A DNA stretch of 64,000 nt from Leptodactylus fallax (taxonomy: Eukaryota; Chordata; Amphibia; Anura; Leptodactylidae), in NCBI GenBank assembly GCA_947044405.1, contig CAMRHE010000359.1:806001-870000 (forward strand). The letters run 5' to 3'. The notes below the pieces were generated by a model. That model did no database searches. It was not told where the DNA came from and saw only the letters and a list, made by a program, of their open reading frames with translations. Positions 59,901 to 64,000 of this stretch are shown piece after piece. Both the position numbers and the translations under genes were made by a program. Numbering within the stretch: position 1 is the stretch's first letter; the number at the start of each line of letters is the position of its first letter.

Positions 59901-62232
59901 GACACTTTGTCTGCTGGGCAAGCTATAGTTTTCGGTAATATTTTATGATCACTTTCAATTCCCATGTTAGGAGACAGCAAGTTGAACCAACTTAAATATT
60001 TATTCATTTTAATATTTTTAAAGCCCTTTTAGGACCAAAAAAATAATATACTGCATTATTTCTGTATTGCAGGATATAGTTCATTTTAGCAGATGCCTCT
60101 AAGGGGTTAATCTGTTAGAATCAAAATTATCTCTTCGTCCCTTAGCAAGAGCCAAGCATGGGTTGTATAATACAACCAACACCCAGCAGCGATAGCACAG
60201 GCACAGCTTCTTTGCCAGCTTTATCACAGTGCTGTACTATTAGATTACTGAGCCTTAGTGAGATGCAATAGTACAGTGCTGCATGGGAAGGAGTTAATGG
60301 CCTTTTAAGTTTTTTATTCACATGAGAAAATTTGTAGTTTATCTGTATCTCTGTCATCTGCAGACTGAAGAAGGTGCACAGTGTGAGAGGATCCTGCACA
60401 CCAAGGGAGTGATCATGTGCATTTGTATTGATCAGATAAATGGATGTATTGTCGCGGGGGTACATGACACTATAAGGTAACATAGAAAAATATTAAATCT
60501 TGTAGAATACAAATATACATACTGTACATATGGTCTTATAATGAAAATAGTAATATCCACATTAATACAACAGACTATACAACATTAACACACAAGTGAA
60601 TGAATACAGTAACACAGATTTCACATTTCAATTGTATTGGTCAATGTGCAAGCATTATTGTAGTCTAAGACCAAGAATAAAATGGTGCTACCCTGATACT
60701 CCTCCTGAGAAAGAAGGAAAGGTATCTTGCATGCATAGAGCGATTTAACACATTTTTTCGTATGTCGACCATGTTCCAGCATAGCCTAGCCAATGCACAT
60801 TTCCAAAAATAAACATCATATTAATCTTAGCTCCGGTGCCCAGACATAGAACCAACCAATTTATTTTATTGTTTTGTATATAAAATTCCAGTCTTAGTAA
60901 ACAGCCCATAGTATCTGCATAGTTATGCCAAACTTTGCCCACACTGTATGACTGACCAATCCAGGACCAAGAAGAAAGGTTGAGTAGGAAACATCTAAGG
61001 AGACATTGAGGGTAAGGACACATTTATAGATTATGTTGATAATGTTTTACGTGACTAAGTACAATGTATACTTAGCGTATTAGTCACAGCATTTGTCACA
61101 TAAGAAGAATAGATTTTCACAATGCGAAAGGAAAGGTTTCCACAGCAATCACTATATATATATATATATGTATACTGTATATATACTTACAGTATACTGT
61201 ATATGTAAGAAAGGTGAGGGATGGACCAGGAAAAGTAGCAGCAGCAGCCAGCAGACCCTACTATAGACACTGTACATAGTGCAGAATTGGCTGGTCATCT
61301 TACCAAGAACTGTACGTGCAGAGGGTACATTTGCGGAGAAATTACAAGTTTATATTATATATAAGAAAATGAGAGATTGAATGGTAAGTAGGGTAATGAA
61401 ATGAATGCCTATCCATTTGACAGCTATCATGCAGATCTACAGGGTGGGCACATTTGGAAGAGTCTCTCGGGATCATAAGGATTCAGATTGTTTCCACACT
61501 TAGCAACTCTCTTAGGCTGGGGCCCCACATGGCGTAAATGCTGCGTTTTACAGTCACCGTATAGAGGATAGGATTCTAGCGAATCCCATCCCCACACTGT
61601 GGAAAAATATATTTTGCGGTTTTGGAAATTATAGCATGTCAATTATACCTACTGAAACTCTGACGGTTTCCCTATGGGTATAATGGAAGAAGAAAGAAGG
61701 TTTCCTGTGCGGACTTTGTGAAAAACGTTGCGGGAAAAACCGCAATGTGTTGCCACCACTGTTTTTCCCACAGCATTTTTTTGCTGCGGCCCGCTACGTG
61801 GGTCCTTAGCCTCACTTGGACTTTGTCTGACTTTGACATTCAGAATGAGAGTGATCTATAAAGACAGCAACTTACATATACAGAATGTGCTCCATTGTGT
61901 TTAGTAGTTATTTGGTAACTTGTTACTATTTCTGTACATTTACAATTTTCTGTTTCAAAGGGTCTATGATGCAGACACTCTCCTTCAGGTCCAGTGTAAT
62001 GTAGGACACACAGATCTGATCCGCTGCATAATACATATTCCAGAGATGAAACAGGTAATGATGATAAATGCCGCAGTCCATTTTATCTGCTTTCAAGAAT
62101 AAGCCATGAGCAAGATGAAAAATATTAATCCCCATCTCTGTCTTACAGTATGCTTCAGTGTCATGGGACAGGACGGTGAGACTGTGGAAGGCTTACCACA
62201 AGACAAACAATCCATACAATAGTAAAACGTAA
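34311..62232 (+). CDS. WD-repeat protein, C-terminal ~758 residues in 17 exons (WDR49/WDR64/EFCAB8-like)
   Basis: Joined exons: 34311-34443, 35111-35289, 37645-37850, 39486-39623, 42604-42787, 43590-43680, 44527-44622, 47861-47951, 49769-49969, 52320-52461, 53528-53618, 54550-54644, 56651-56805, 57285-57468, 60364-60476, 61961-62054, 62149-62232. The sum is 2277 bases, divisible by three; all 16 introns are GT-AG and their phases match. Seen directly: blade-closing motifs DGMIKWWDL, DGTLIVW, DRKILIFD, DQTVGVW, NQVAVWK, SGIVDKW, SGDIYLW, DRRICVWD, DGNIYIR, DGTIRIW, DTIRVYD and DRTVRLW plus weaker ones, about 14 in all, fitting two seven-bladed propellers. A basic, proline-containing stretch (exon 9) and an acidic one (exons 10-11) separate the two halves. 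Known of the family: long vertebrate WD proteins with two propellers such as WDR49, WDR64 and EFCAB8 are associated with cilia and sperm flagella. Which member this is, and any EF-hand N-terminus, cannot be settled here. The 5' end is incomplete. Confidence 0.92.
35111..35289 (+). CDS. WD gene, exon 2
   Basis: The acceptor is ...TATTTCTAG and the donor GTACGT. The exon opens with two bases of a split codon and ends on a full codon. It encodes GMIKWWDLDSG, completing the blade begun in exon 1, then a further full blade ending in SSSNDGTLIVW. The Trp-Asp and Val-Trp pairs are textbook WD strand-d endings. Confidence 0.93.
35536..35650. repeat. half of a P1 palindromic element
   Basis: TAAGCCCCCATATTGCGAAAACGCAG and TTTTTTGAGCCAAAGTCAGCA represent one arm; the opposite arm is missing. 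It lies in the first large intron of the WD gene. Confidence 0.75.
35660..37640. other. WD gene intron 2, remainder: no feature recognised
   Basis: No element with clear ends. AT-rich in parts. The open frames on both strands at 36550-36880 are unsupported. Confidence 0.4.
37645..37850 (+). CDS. WD gene, exon 3
   Basis: Phase 0 start, phase 2 end with donor GTATGT. Encodes LGGPIFSIAINLRRHLLVCG followed by KKHLSVYPL, a divergent blade closing in Val-Tyr rather than Trp-Asp, and then begins the next blade with HTDIVSCVVSLDNHIYTVG. Such divergence is normal inside long WD proteins. Confidence 0.92.
37885..38810. repeat. cluster of three P1 palindromic elements in a WD gene intron
   Basis: A long form (37885-38215: GGCTGAAGCTTCACATTCCA ... 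TACTTGGGGCCTTAAGC) is followed by two short forms (about 38390-38605 and 38600-38805) that share the junction CAACGTGGGGCCTTAGCCTTAGGAAACGCAGC. The two short forms are very similar to each other, which suggests recent duplication or insertion. Confidence 0.9.
38860..39260. repeat. fragment related to the repeat at 26650-27365
   Basis: Shares CTGACCGGCAGAATGCAGTTAACATGTCATTTGTACC and the AAAAGAGTTGTGGCTGTCAGAAA block with that family. Its ends are not clear. Confidence 0.5.
39486..39623 (+). CDS. WD gene, exon 4
   Basis: One base completes the Gly codon from exon 3, giving YTVGYDRKILIFDT, a well formed blade end. The rest reads HDAGITHLLLVRERESTR and finishes on two bases of a split Arg codon before GTATGA. 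Confidence 0.93.
40547..40575. repeat. TA dinucleotide microsatellite
   Basis: An uninterrupted run of TA of about 28 bases, 80 bases before the large palindrome. Confidence 0.9.
40659..41520. repeat. large near-perfect inverted repeat with flanking direct repeats
   Basis: The left arm (40659-40955, starting AAAATCACAGAATTGGTCCC) returns inverted in the right arm (41190-41488, ending GGGACCAATTCTGTGATTTC), around a spacer of about 235 bases that contains GGGGAAACGCGTAGAGG. Only a few differences are visible over ~290 bases. Outside the palindrome a ~20-base direct repeat appears, TGAATACACTAAACTTGCTTA at about 40641 and TGAATTCACTAAACTTGCTTA at about 41519. A ~35-base tail (GGTTTTATATTAGTGGTTCTG...) lies between the right arm and the right direct repeat. 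No coding capacity. Confidence 0.9.
41735..41895. repeat. short tandem repeat of about 30-35 bp
   Basis: Four to five copies of GGAGGAGGAAATTAAACTGG with GGGCAGAT or GGGCAACT, degrading to the right. Confidence 0.85.
42604..42787 (+). CDS. WD gene, exon 5
   Basis: Starts after CCTATATTATAG and joins exon 4 as STRFLTGSFDQTVGVWSQDG, a canonical blade. It then encodes IQRLQQFSGEITGMCYVP and a weak blade ending in QPVVLDPRSGDI. The donor is GTAAGT in phase 0. Confidence 0.95.
43590..43680 (+). CDS. WD gene, exon 6
   Basis: A 91-base exon after CTGTCTTAG with donor GTGAGT. Encodes ISSFVDTFQSHDDSPQ and QLICLPETSHVVG; the last residues start a blade that finishes in exon 7. An internal AG at 43596-43597 is a possible alternative acceptor but would break the frame. 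Confidence 0.85.
43790..43812. repeat. poly-T run in a WD gene intron
   Basis: More than 20 T in a row within intron 6. Confidence 0.85.
44527..44622 (+). CDS. WD gene, exon 7
   Basis: Joins exon 6 through a split Gly codon to give VVGSTRNQVAVWKYHSAG, a complete blade. The second half, VTILHAKHPLECLSY, is the usual outer-strand lead-in to the next blade. The donor is GTAAGT in phase 1. Confidence 0.93.
44937..44975. repeat. TA dinucleotide microsatellite beside a Tc1 insertion
   Basis: About 38 bases of alternating TA end directly before the Tc1 element at 44979. The TA target of the element probably lay at the edge of the run. Confidence 0.9.
44979..46585 (+). mobile_element. Tc1-like element with nearly intact transposase (family C), 1607 bp
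   Basis: TA flanks at 44977-44978 and 46586-46587. Terminal inverted repeats of about 215 bases begin CAGTGCCTTGAGAAAGTATT and CAGTGCCTTGCGAAAGTATT (inverted). They include matching blocks such as AAAACTGAAAAGTGGGGCGTG near the inner ends. It lies in intron 8 of the WD gene, in sense orientation. Confidence 0.96.
45371..46300 (+). CDS. Tc1 transposase, DDE core intact, C-terminus damaged
   Basis: An open frame of 309 residues. The N-terminal part (MKTKEHTRQVRDTVVEKFKA, LNIPRSTVQAIILKWKEY) is the first helix-turn-helix unit of the paired-like DNA-binding domain, and LLRPGRPSKLS is the GRPS AT-hook-like stretch. The second unit spans RRRLIRDAAKRPMITLDELQ. The catalytic triad is present: LWSDETKIELCG (Asp), [13 protein letters not shown] (Asp) and SPDLNPIENLWKELK (Glu). 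Full-length relatives have about 340 residues. A small deletion after AVHKRS shifts the frame near 46245; the original end is still readable in another frame to about 46365 (AAKGGATKY) but has a TGA. Probably inactive or weakly active, and one of the youngest elements here. Confidence 0.93.
   Translation: MKTKEHTRQVRDTVVEKFKAVFGYKKISQTLNIPRSTVQAIILKWKEYQTTANLLRPGRPSKLSSQTRRRLIRDAAKRPMITLDELQRSTAEVRESVHRTTISRTLHKSGLYGRVARRKPFLKDIHKKSCLKFATSHLGDTPNMWKKVLWSDETKIELCGHNAKRYVWRKSNTAHHPGHTIPTVTHGGGSIMVWACFSSAGTGKMVKIDGKMDGAKYRTILEKNLLESAKDLRLGRRFIFQQDNDPKHKAKSTMEWFTNKRIQVLEWPSQSPDLNPIENLWKELKTAVHKRSCFPRKNGQEFQSLDVQN
46600..47820. other. WD gene intron 8, remainder
   Basis: AT-rich sequence at 46660-46860. 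At 47210-47420 there is a loose palindrome AACCATGGCTGCTTTCTTCT-like arms (TGCTTTCTTCTTCTCAGTAAGTGACATC ... GATGTCACTTCCTGCGAAGAAGAAAGCA). No exon seen. Confidence 0.5.
47861..47951 (+). CDS. WD gene, exon 8
   Basis: The acceptor has a long pyrimidine tract (TTTTTACTTTTTATTTTCCAG). Encodes GKQLLLLFTGDSSGIVDKWK, a blade closing in Asp-Lys-Trp, then RNDLSPFTY. Phase 1 start, phase 2 end. The 3.2-kb intron before it carries the Tc1 element at 44979-46585. Confidence 0.92.
48830..49018. repeat. palindromic element P2
   Basis: AAGGCTGGGTTCTCATCTGTACTGGAG ... GAGAGAAAAGTCCTGCAAC ... AACACTAGTGTGAACCTAG. Family layout complete but shortened. Confidence 0.78.
49160..49685 (-). mobile_element. deleted Tc1-like derivative (family F), 526 bp
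   Basis: TA flanks at 49158-49159 and 49686-49687. The ends CACTGCAAAAGTTTTAGGCAGGTGTG and CACACCTGCCTAAAATATTTACACAGTACTGTG are inverted. About 200 bases of worn transposase sequence remain in the middle (minus strand: GGTGTGACC, GACCTGATCTCAACATCATCC). It ends 83 bases before WD exon 9. Confidence 0.85.
49769..49969 (+). CDS. WD gene, exon 9: basic linker
   Basis: Encodes 67 residues without WD motifs, rich in Arg, Lys, Gln, Pro and Thr, including MEDTRPERRGLRCLLQKQ and RPQSRIQRPGTAGILRKG. Phase 2 on both sides and a good donor (GTAAGA) place it in the gene. It probably forms a disordered loop or linker between the two propellers and could be a binding segment; the sequence does not say for what. 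It begins only 83 bases after the Tc1 derivative that ends at 49685. Confidence 0.88.
50580..50865. repeat. degenerate minisatellite
   Basis: Irregular ~30-base copies of GGGGCACTATTATTCATG / GGAGCACTGTAACTCATGGGGCACACTGG. Similar in theme to 27400-27645. Confidence 0.75.
51262..51690. repeat. palindromic element, family P4
   Basis: Left arm GTGAACCTGTCACCATGAAT ... ATCTGCAGGCAGCATGTTATAGA; right arm TATAACATGATGTCTGCAGATTGGACTAC ... TATGGTGACAGATCAACTT, inverted. The inner pair GGGCGGTCCTATCAGTGATTG / CACTGTTAGGACCGCCCA is also inverted. Confidence 0.85.
51715..52045. repeat. degraded palindromic element
   Basis: Starts AAAGGGGTTTTTTAGGCAGTC. The inner inverted pair is CCAGCTCCTGTCTCAACACAGCAG / GCTATGTTGAGATAGGAGCAGG. 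The outer right arm is unclear. Confidence 0.55.
52098..52245. repeat. partial P1 palindromic element with poly-A
   Basis: AAGGCTAAGGCCCCATGTAGCGAGACGC followed by about 21 A, then AACGCTGTGGAAAATAACAC and the long-form block TGCAGAGTTTTCCTCTGTGGACTTTC. It lies 75 bases before WD exon 10. Confidence 0.78.
52320..52461 (+). CDS. WD gene, exon 10
   Basis: Joins exon 9 through a split Lys codon: KSLFTDEMDLLVLATESGD, then IYLWEFDD, a clear blade end. The remainder (FHEDPFSLDDEQHLMK) is acidic. Phase 0 donor GTACAT. The upstream intron ends just after a palindromic element containing a poly-A run near 52126-52146. Confidence 0.93.
53010..53520. repeat. AT-rich, weakly tandem stretch before WD exon 11
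   Basis: Over 80 percent A+T, with recurring ATATAAAATAACAAAATCATTATAATACATAAAATAA-type pieces and AATCAATATAA. The minus-strand 109-residue frame here is low-complexity. Confidence 0.65.
53528..53618 (+). CDS. WD gene, exon 11: linker
   Basis: A 91-base exon, phase 0 to phase 1, encoding KDDIMLPEITMTDNPLTTGK and DGLINKHLAG. No WD motif; it continues the acidic linker of exon 10. Acceptor TTTTGTATGCAG, donor GTGAAG. A 500-base AT-rich stretch lies directly upstream. Confidence 0.85.
54550..54644 (+). CDS. WD gene, exon 12
   Basis: Encodes GFTCKKVLAGHFKAVTALAV, with the Gly-His and Val-Thr-Ala-Leu of a standard WD outer strand, then VGKENRSSTVYL. It stops on a full codon in the middle of a blade, which requires another exon before the next recognised one; exon 13 supplies it. 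Confidence 0.92.
54960..56350. repeat. cluster of P1-type fragments in WD intron 12
   Basis: Recognisable pieces: 54960-55060 (short-form arm, TGCTGCATTTTTTGAGCCAAAATCAAGAGTGG), 55165-55315 (GAGAATCCCATCCACTTTGC ... CCACATGGTGCCCCGGCC), 55690-55812 (ACTTTCTGTAAAAAGCACTG ... GCTACGTGGGGCCTTAACC), 55870-56062 (GGGCCCCACGTAGTGTAAAC ... GGGGCCTTAGCC) and 56205-56345 (GAAGCCCACAGTGCG ... TAATCCCATCCACACATTGCAG). Exon 13 lies about 300 bases further on. Confidence 0.8.
56651..56805 (+). CDS. WD gene, exon 13
   Basis: Found by splice logic. After the acceptor TTCCAGTAG the frame reads LSGGWDRRICVWDLLTCTLT, completing the blade begun in exon 12 (STVYL|LSGGWD). It continues through HWHEQRETACDGVIMDICYC and ends on AG before GTAAGC, giving Arg with exon 14 (PKR|KEF). 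Phases 0 and 2 fit exactly. An AG three bases upstream would add an in-frame TAG, so the start at 56651 is the one that works. An overlapping frame (MGPKNMCMGF...) is a shadow. Confidence 0.9.
57000..57243. repeat. palindromic element P3 directly before WD exon 14
   Basis: TAGGGTAAGTTCACACAGTGG and TTGCCATGTGAATTTACCCTTA are the inverted ends; same family as 33495-33730. The branch-point and pyrimidine region of exon 14 begins within about 40 bases of its end. Confidence 0.82.
57285..57468 (+). CDS. WD gene, exon 14
   Basis: Encodes KEFAYSSSDGNIYIRHF, then LRGHEAEVTTVVWHNLKDKW and ITGSEDGTIRIW: a Gly-His dipeptide and two blade ends. Phase 0 donor GTAGGA directly after the Trp codon. A palindromic element ends at about 57243, only 40 bases before the exon. 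Confidence 0.96.
57665..58780 (+). pseudogene. L1 ORF2 C-terminal remnant
   Basis: CWRCGARRVNIFHIFWSCSL followed by IQPYWRQVQTLIKRVLGLSL is the cysteine motif and following segment of L1 ORF2 C-termini (pattern CWRCG...HxFWxCP...FW). The upstream parts, such as PNSPHFSLVVKLLSP and RRAPVTTDFDKLF, are in other frames. At least two frameshifts; non-functional. Confidence 0.82.
57665..59090 (+). mobile_element. L1-type LINE fragment, 5'-truncated, sense in WD intron
   Basis: Coding similarity runs from about 57665 to the TGA near 58778, followed by about 300 bases of 3' sequence ending in an A-rich tail (AAAAATTACAATTGAAAAAAAAACCC, about 59065-59090). It lies in the 2.9-kb intron between exons 14 and 15. 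Confidence 0.8.
59141..59681 (+). mobile_element. Tc1-like element (family E), truncated at its 3' side
   Basis: After TA at 59139-59140 the end CAGACCAAAAGTTTGGACACACC is a typical Tc1 terminal repeat. The element breaks off inside the transposase at about 59681, where a GC-rich palindromic sequence begins (to about 59870: ACGGCCCATTCACGGGCGGCACAC ... CCCCGTGTGCCGC). No right terminal repeat follows. Confidence 0.88.
59550..59681 (+). pseudogene. Tc1 transposase N-terminus, truncated (family E)
   Basis: MARKKQLSKEKRVAIITLRN then EGQSVRKIGKTLKVSPSAVA: the first helix-turn-helix domain of a Tc1 transposase, about 43 codons. The frame then runs into unrelated sequence, so the catalytic domain is absent. 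Confidence 0.9.
60364..60476 (+). CDS. WD gene, exon 15
   Basis: After CTGTCATCTGCAG the frame reads TEEGAQCERILHTKGVIMCI and CIDQINGCIVAGVHDTIR, ending on two bases of an Arg codon before GTAACA. The blade closes in exon 16 (DTIRVYDA). Confidence 0.93.
60480..61510. other. WD gene intron between exons 15 and 16: no gene seen
   Basis: Contains a (TA)n-rich stretch at 61146-61206 (TATATATATATATATGTATACTGTATATA). The rest is unassigned. Confidence 0.5.
61511..61812. repeat. P1 palindromic element, complete long form
   Basis: Ends TTAGGCTGGGGCCCCACATGGCGTAAATGC and GCTGCGGCCCGCTACGTGGGTCCTTAGCC. The interior carries TGGAAATTATAGCATGTCAATTATACC and TATGGGTATAATGGAAGAAGAAAG. One of the best preserved long forms. 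Confidence 0.9.
61961..62054 (+). CDS. WD gene, exon 16
   Basis: Encodes VYDADTLLQVQCNVGHTDLI and RCIIHIPEMKQ, with the conserved Gly-His-Thr-Asp turn. Phase 2 to 0; donor GTAATG; only 94 bases separate it from exon 17. Confidence 0.95.
62149..62232 (+). CDS. WD gene, terminal exon 17
   Basis: After TGTCTTACAG the frame reads YASVSWDRTVRLWKAYHK, the last blade, then a short polar tail and TAA at 62230-62232. Ending a few residues after the final strand d is usual when a propeller closes at the C-terminus. Confidence 0.95.
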   Translation, partial: YASVSWDRTVRLWKAYHKTNNPYNSKT

Positions 62233-63000
62233 TCGTGGAGAATTGTTATATTATTATTAGCCAGAATGTATCAAAATGGTAGAATAGAATCCCTGATGTT
62301 TTTGGCCATAGAATTCAATGATAACACATTAAACTTTGTAAAAACTGTGGTCGTTGCTATGGCTCATAGTATACTGATGGTTTCTGCTACAGTAGTTTTC
62401 AGTACAATGGAATTCCGACTTTGCAATACACCAGCAAACAAAGAACTGACACACTGAGAATCATAGACACCAGTCAGCAGCATGAGATGTCTTTATAGCA
62501 ATGATATTTCTGTACTGAAATCACATAGAGATTGGATCTGCCCTGATCTCCTTGGTTATTCCTCTATATTTACAATTCTTTGGCTATCGGGCAGATGTAA
62601 TATCCATTATAATGAAGGAAAATGGACTGTCATTTTAGGAATTACTTGCATCATACATTGTAAAACTATTGCTACTATACATGTACTGTCACAAAACAGA
62701 GAGAAAAGTAATAATACTGGAACATCCCCCAAGAGGATGGCTTGTCAGAGATTGAACCAAAATGACCTTGTGCAGGGGTTCAAGTATAACGTTATATTCA
62801 CACATCAGTGAATAATGGACATTTTTTTTAGATGGATGCAAAATGGCTATCACAGTCATGTGAATGCAGACTAGTAAAGAGTCACCATATCACTGCCCCA
62901 AGCACAGAGACATGGTTAGTTAAGAATATCTGTGGCACATATTTGGCCGATCTCTAAGACTTTCTCTAGCTGAACTAGAGGAGTGGTGTTCTAAAATAAA
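62233..63000 (+). other. probable 3' UTR of the WD gene
   Basis: No repeat element or coding exon is obvious between the stop codon and the first AATAAA. Its extent is inferred only from that signal. Confidence 0.45.
62995..63000 (+). promoter_or_regulatory. polyadenylation signal AATAAA
   Basis: The first AATAAA downstream of the stop codon, about 760 bases into the presumed 3' UTR and just before a palindromic element starting near 63025. The cleavage site itself cannot be read from the sequence. Confidence 0.45.
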
Positions 63001-63024
63001 GATTTTATAACTTGTAAATCACTT

Positions 63025-63305
63025 TAAGACTAAGGACCCACGTAGAGGGCCGCCAAAAAAAAGCGCTGCAGGAAAAACCAAAGTGGAAAGGCATTGCGGT
63101 TTTTCCTGCAGCGCTTTTCACAGAAAGTCTGCTTCAATTATAGCTATAGGGAAACCGCTGGCATTTCCTTAGGTGTTTTTGGAAATTGCAGCATTTCCAC
63201 TGGTGCGTATTTTTATGCAATGTGTGGATGGGATTCACTAGAATCTCATTTATTTTGCATTGACTGTAAAATGCCTCGATTTTTGCCACATGGCCTGAGT
63301 TATAA
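63025..63305. repeat. P1 palindromic element, long form
   Basis: AAGACTAAGGACCCACGTAGAGGGCCGC at one end, TTTGCCACATGGCCTGAG at the other. The interior, in the opposite orientation to 61511-61812, has ACAGAAAGTCTGCTTCAATTATAGCTATAGGG and TGTGGATGGGATTCACTAGAATC. Confidence 0.85.
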
Positions 63306-63309
63306 AAGC

Positions 63310-64000
63310 ATGGTCCATATTTAATAATATTTAATAATAATTATACACTACAAGAGGCTCTGGAGCTTCTGGCCACATGATTAACCCTTGCATACTAATC
63401 AGGTCACAGCAAAAAGCACCTGGGTCAATGTTCTATGCTCATGGCAACCTATGCAGGCTCCAAACCTGACCCTCTCACATGGCAAGAACTGTGGATCTGG
63501 AATTAAAGGTCAGGGGTCTGTTTACTTAGCTGGGTCTGAAAAGGTTAAATACAACTTCTTTAGTATCTATCAGTTTTGTGAAACGAGAGTTCCTGCCTGC
63601 TCCTGACTTCTTGTACCTGCCACGGCAGTGTCTCAGTAACCCTAGTAATCCTGTAAAGCTTATCACTGACCTTAGCAACAAAGCTCTCCACTCTTTGGTT
63701 GAACTTTCAGAGCTCTGGCTGAGTACTGAACATCCATTGAATAGCACGGAACTGCCAAAATGCCTACAACAGGACCAGCAGCCATGCTTTCTTTAAGAAA
63801 AGTTGTGTTCCACTGCCGCTCTTGAATGAGTCTGGTGTTAGCCTCCACAAGCTTTATATAAAATCTGGAAGTAGATTTGGAGATAAATATTTCCTGTATA
63901 CAGATAACATTTCATTTTCCTTCATGTCCACGGACAGTACTCACCTCTTCAGCTCTTATGTCAATGATCTGGTCATGCTCAGCTCTTCAGCATTTTTTCT
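63310..64000. other. unassigned flank with a TATA-like site
   Basis: Apparently unique sequence. TTTATATAAAAT at about 63850-63861 resembles a TATA box. A minus-strand donor-like site (GAAGAG|GTGAGT near 63945) is preceded by a short open stretch (EHDQIIDIRAEE), too short to call an exon. Confidence 0.3.

Overview
The window is vertebrate nuclear DNA, most likely from a frog. Genes are broken into short exons with GT-AG introns, intergenic and intronic DNA is packed with small palindromic elements, and there are several kinds of Tc1/mariner element, a hAT element and L1-type and L2/CR1-type LINE fragments. Frog origin is my inference from the style of the repeats; no species can be named. There is no bacterial gene structure, CRISPR array, rRNA or recognisable tRNA.

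One gene is well supported. From about 34.3 kb to 62.2 kb on the plus strand, 17 exons join in frame through matching intron phases into the last ~758 residues of a WD-repeat protein. It shows about 14 blade-closing motifs, enough for two seven-bladed propellers, and its stop codon is at 62230-62232. It looks like the WDR49/WDR64/EFCAB8-type (CFAP337-like) ciliary WD proteins, but I cannot choose among them. Two of its exons (34311-34443 and 56651-56805) contain no long ATG-started frame and had to be found from splice sites and phase. The N-terminus was not found with confidence. A ciliary-type X-box at 28758-28771, a following splice donor at 28882 and a weak candidate exon ending at 31982 hint at where the 5' end may lie.

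Layout. 0-7 kb: end of a Tc1 element, palindromic elements, a 1 kb degenerate minisatellite, and a complete but dead Tc1 element (4814-6462). 7-21 kb: palindromes, a mariner-like element split by a LINE fragment (10.28-12.33 kb), a hAT element with a perfect 8-bp target duplication (16176-17554), and two weak candidate exons of an unidentified minus-strand gene (8000-8129, 20617-20686). 21-32 kb: clustered palindromic elements, a dead Tc1 element on the minus strand (24965-26535), and a mariner-like element whose left terminal repeat has grown into a 1.4 kb satellite (29.5-30.95 kb). 34-62 kb: the WD gene, its introns filled with a large inverted repeat (40.66-41.5 kb), a Tc1 element with a nearly intact transposase (44979-46585), a deleted Tc1 derivative (49160-49685), an L1 fragment (57.67-59.09 kb) and a truncated Tc1 element (59141-59681). 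62-64 kb: the presumed 3' UTR with an AATAAA signal at 62995, one more palindromic element, and unassigned sequence.

I found no new multi-gene system. The most unusual material is structural: satellite growth inside transposon ends, a long near-perfect palindrome flanked by ~20-bp direct repeats, and heavy local amplification of one palindromic element family.
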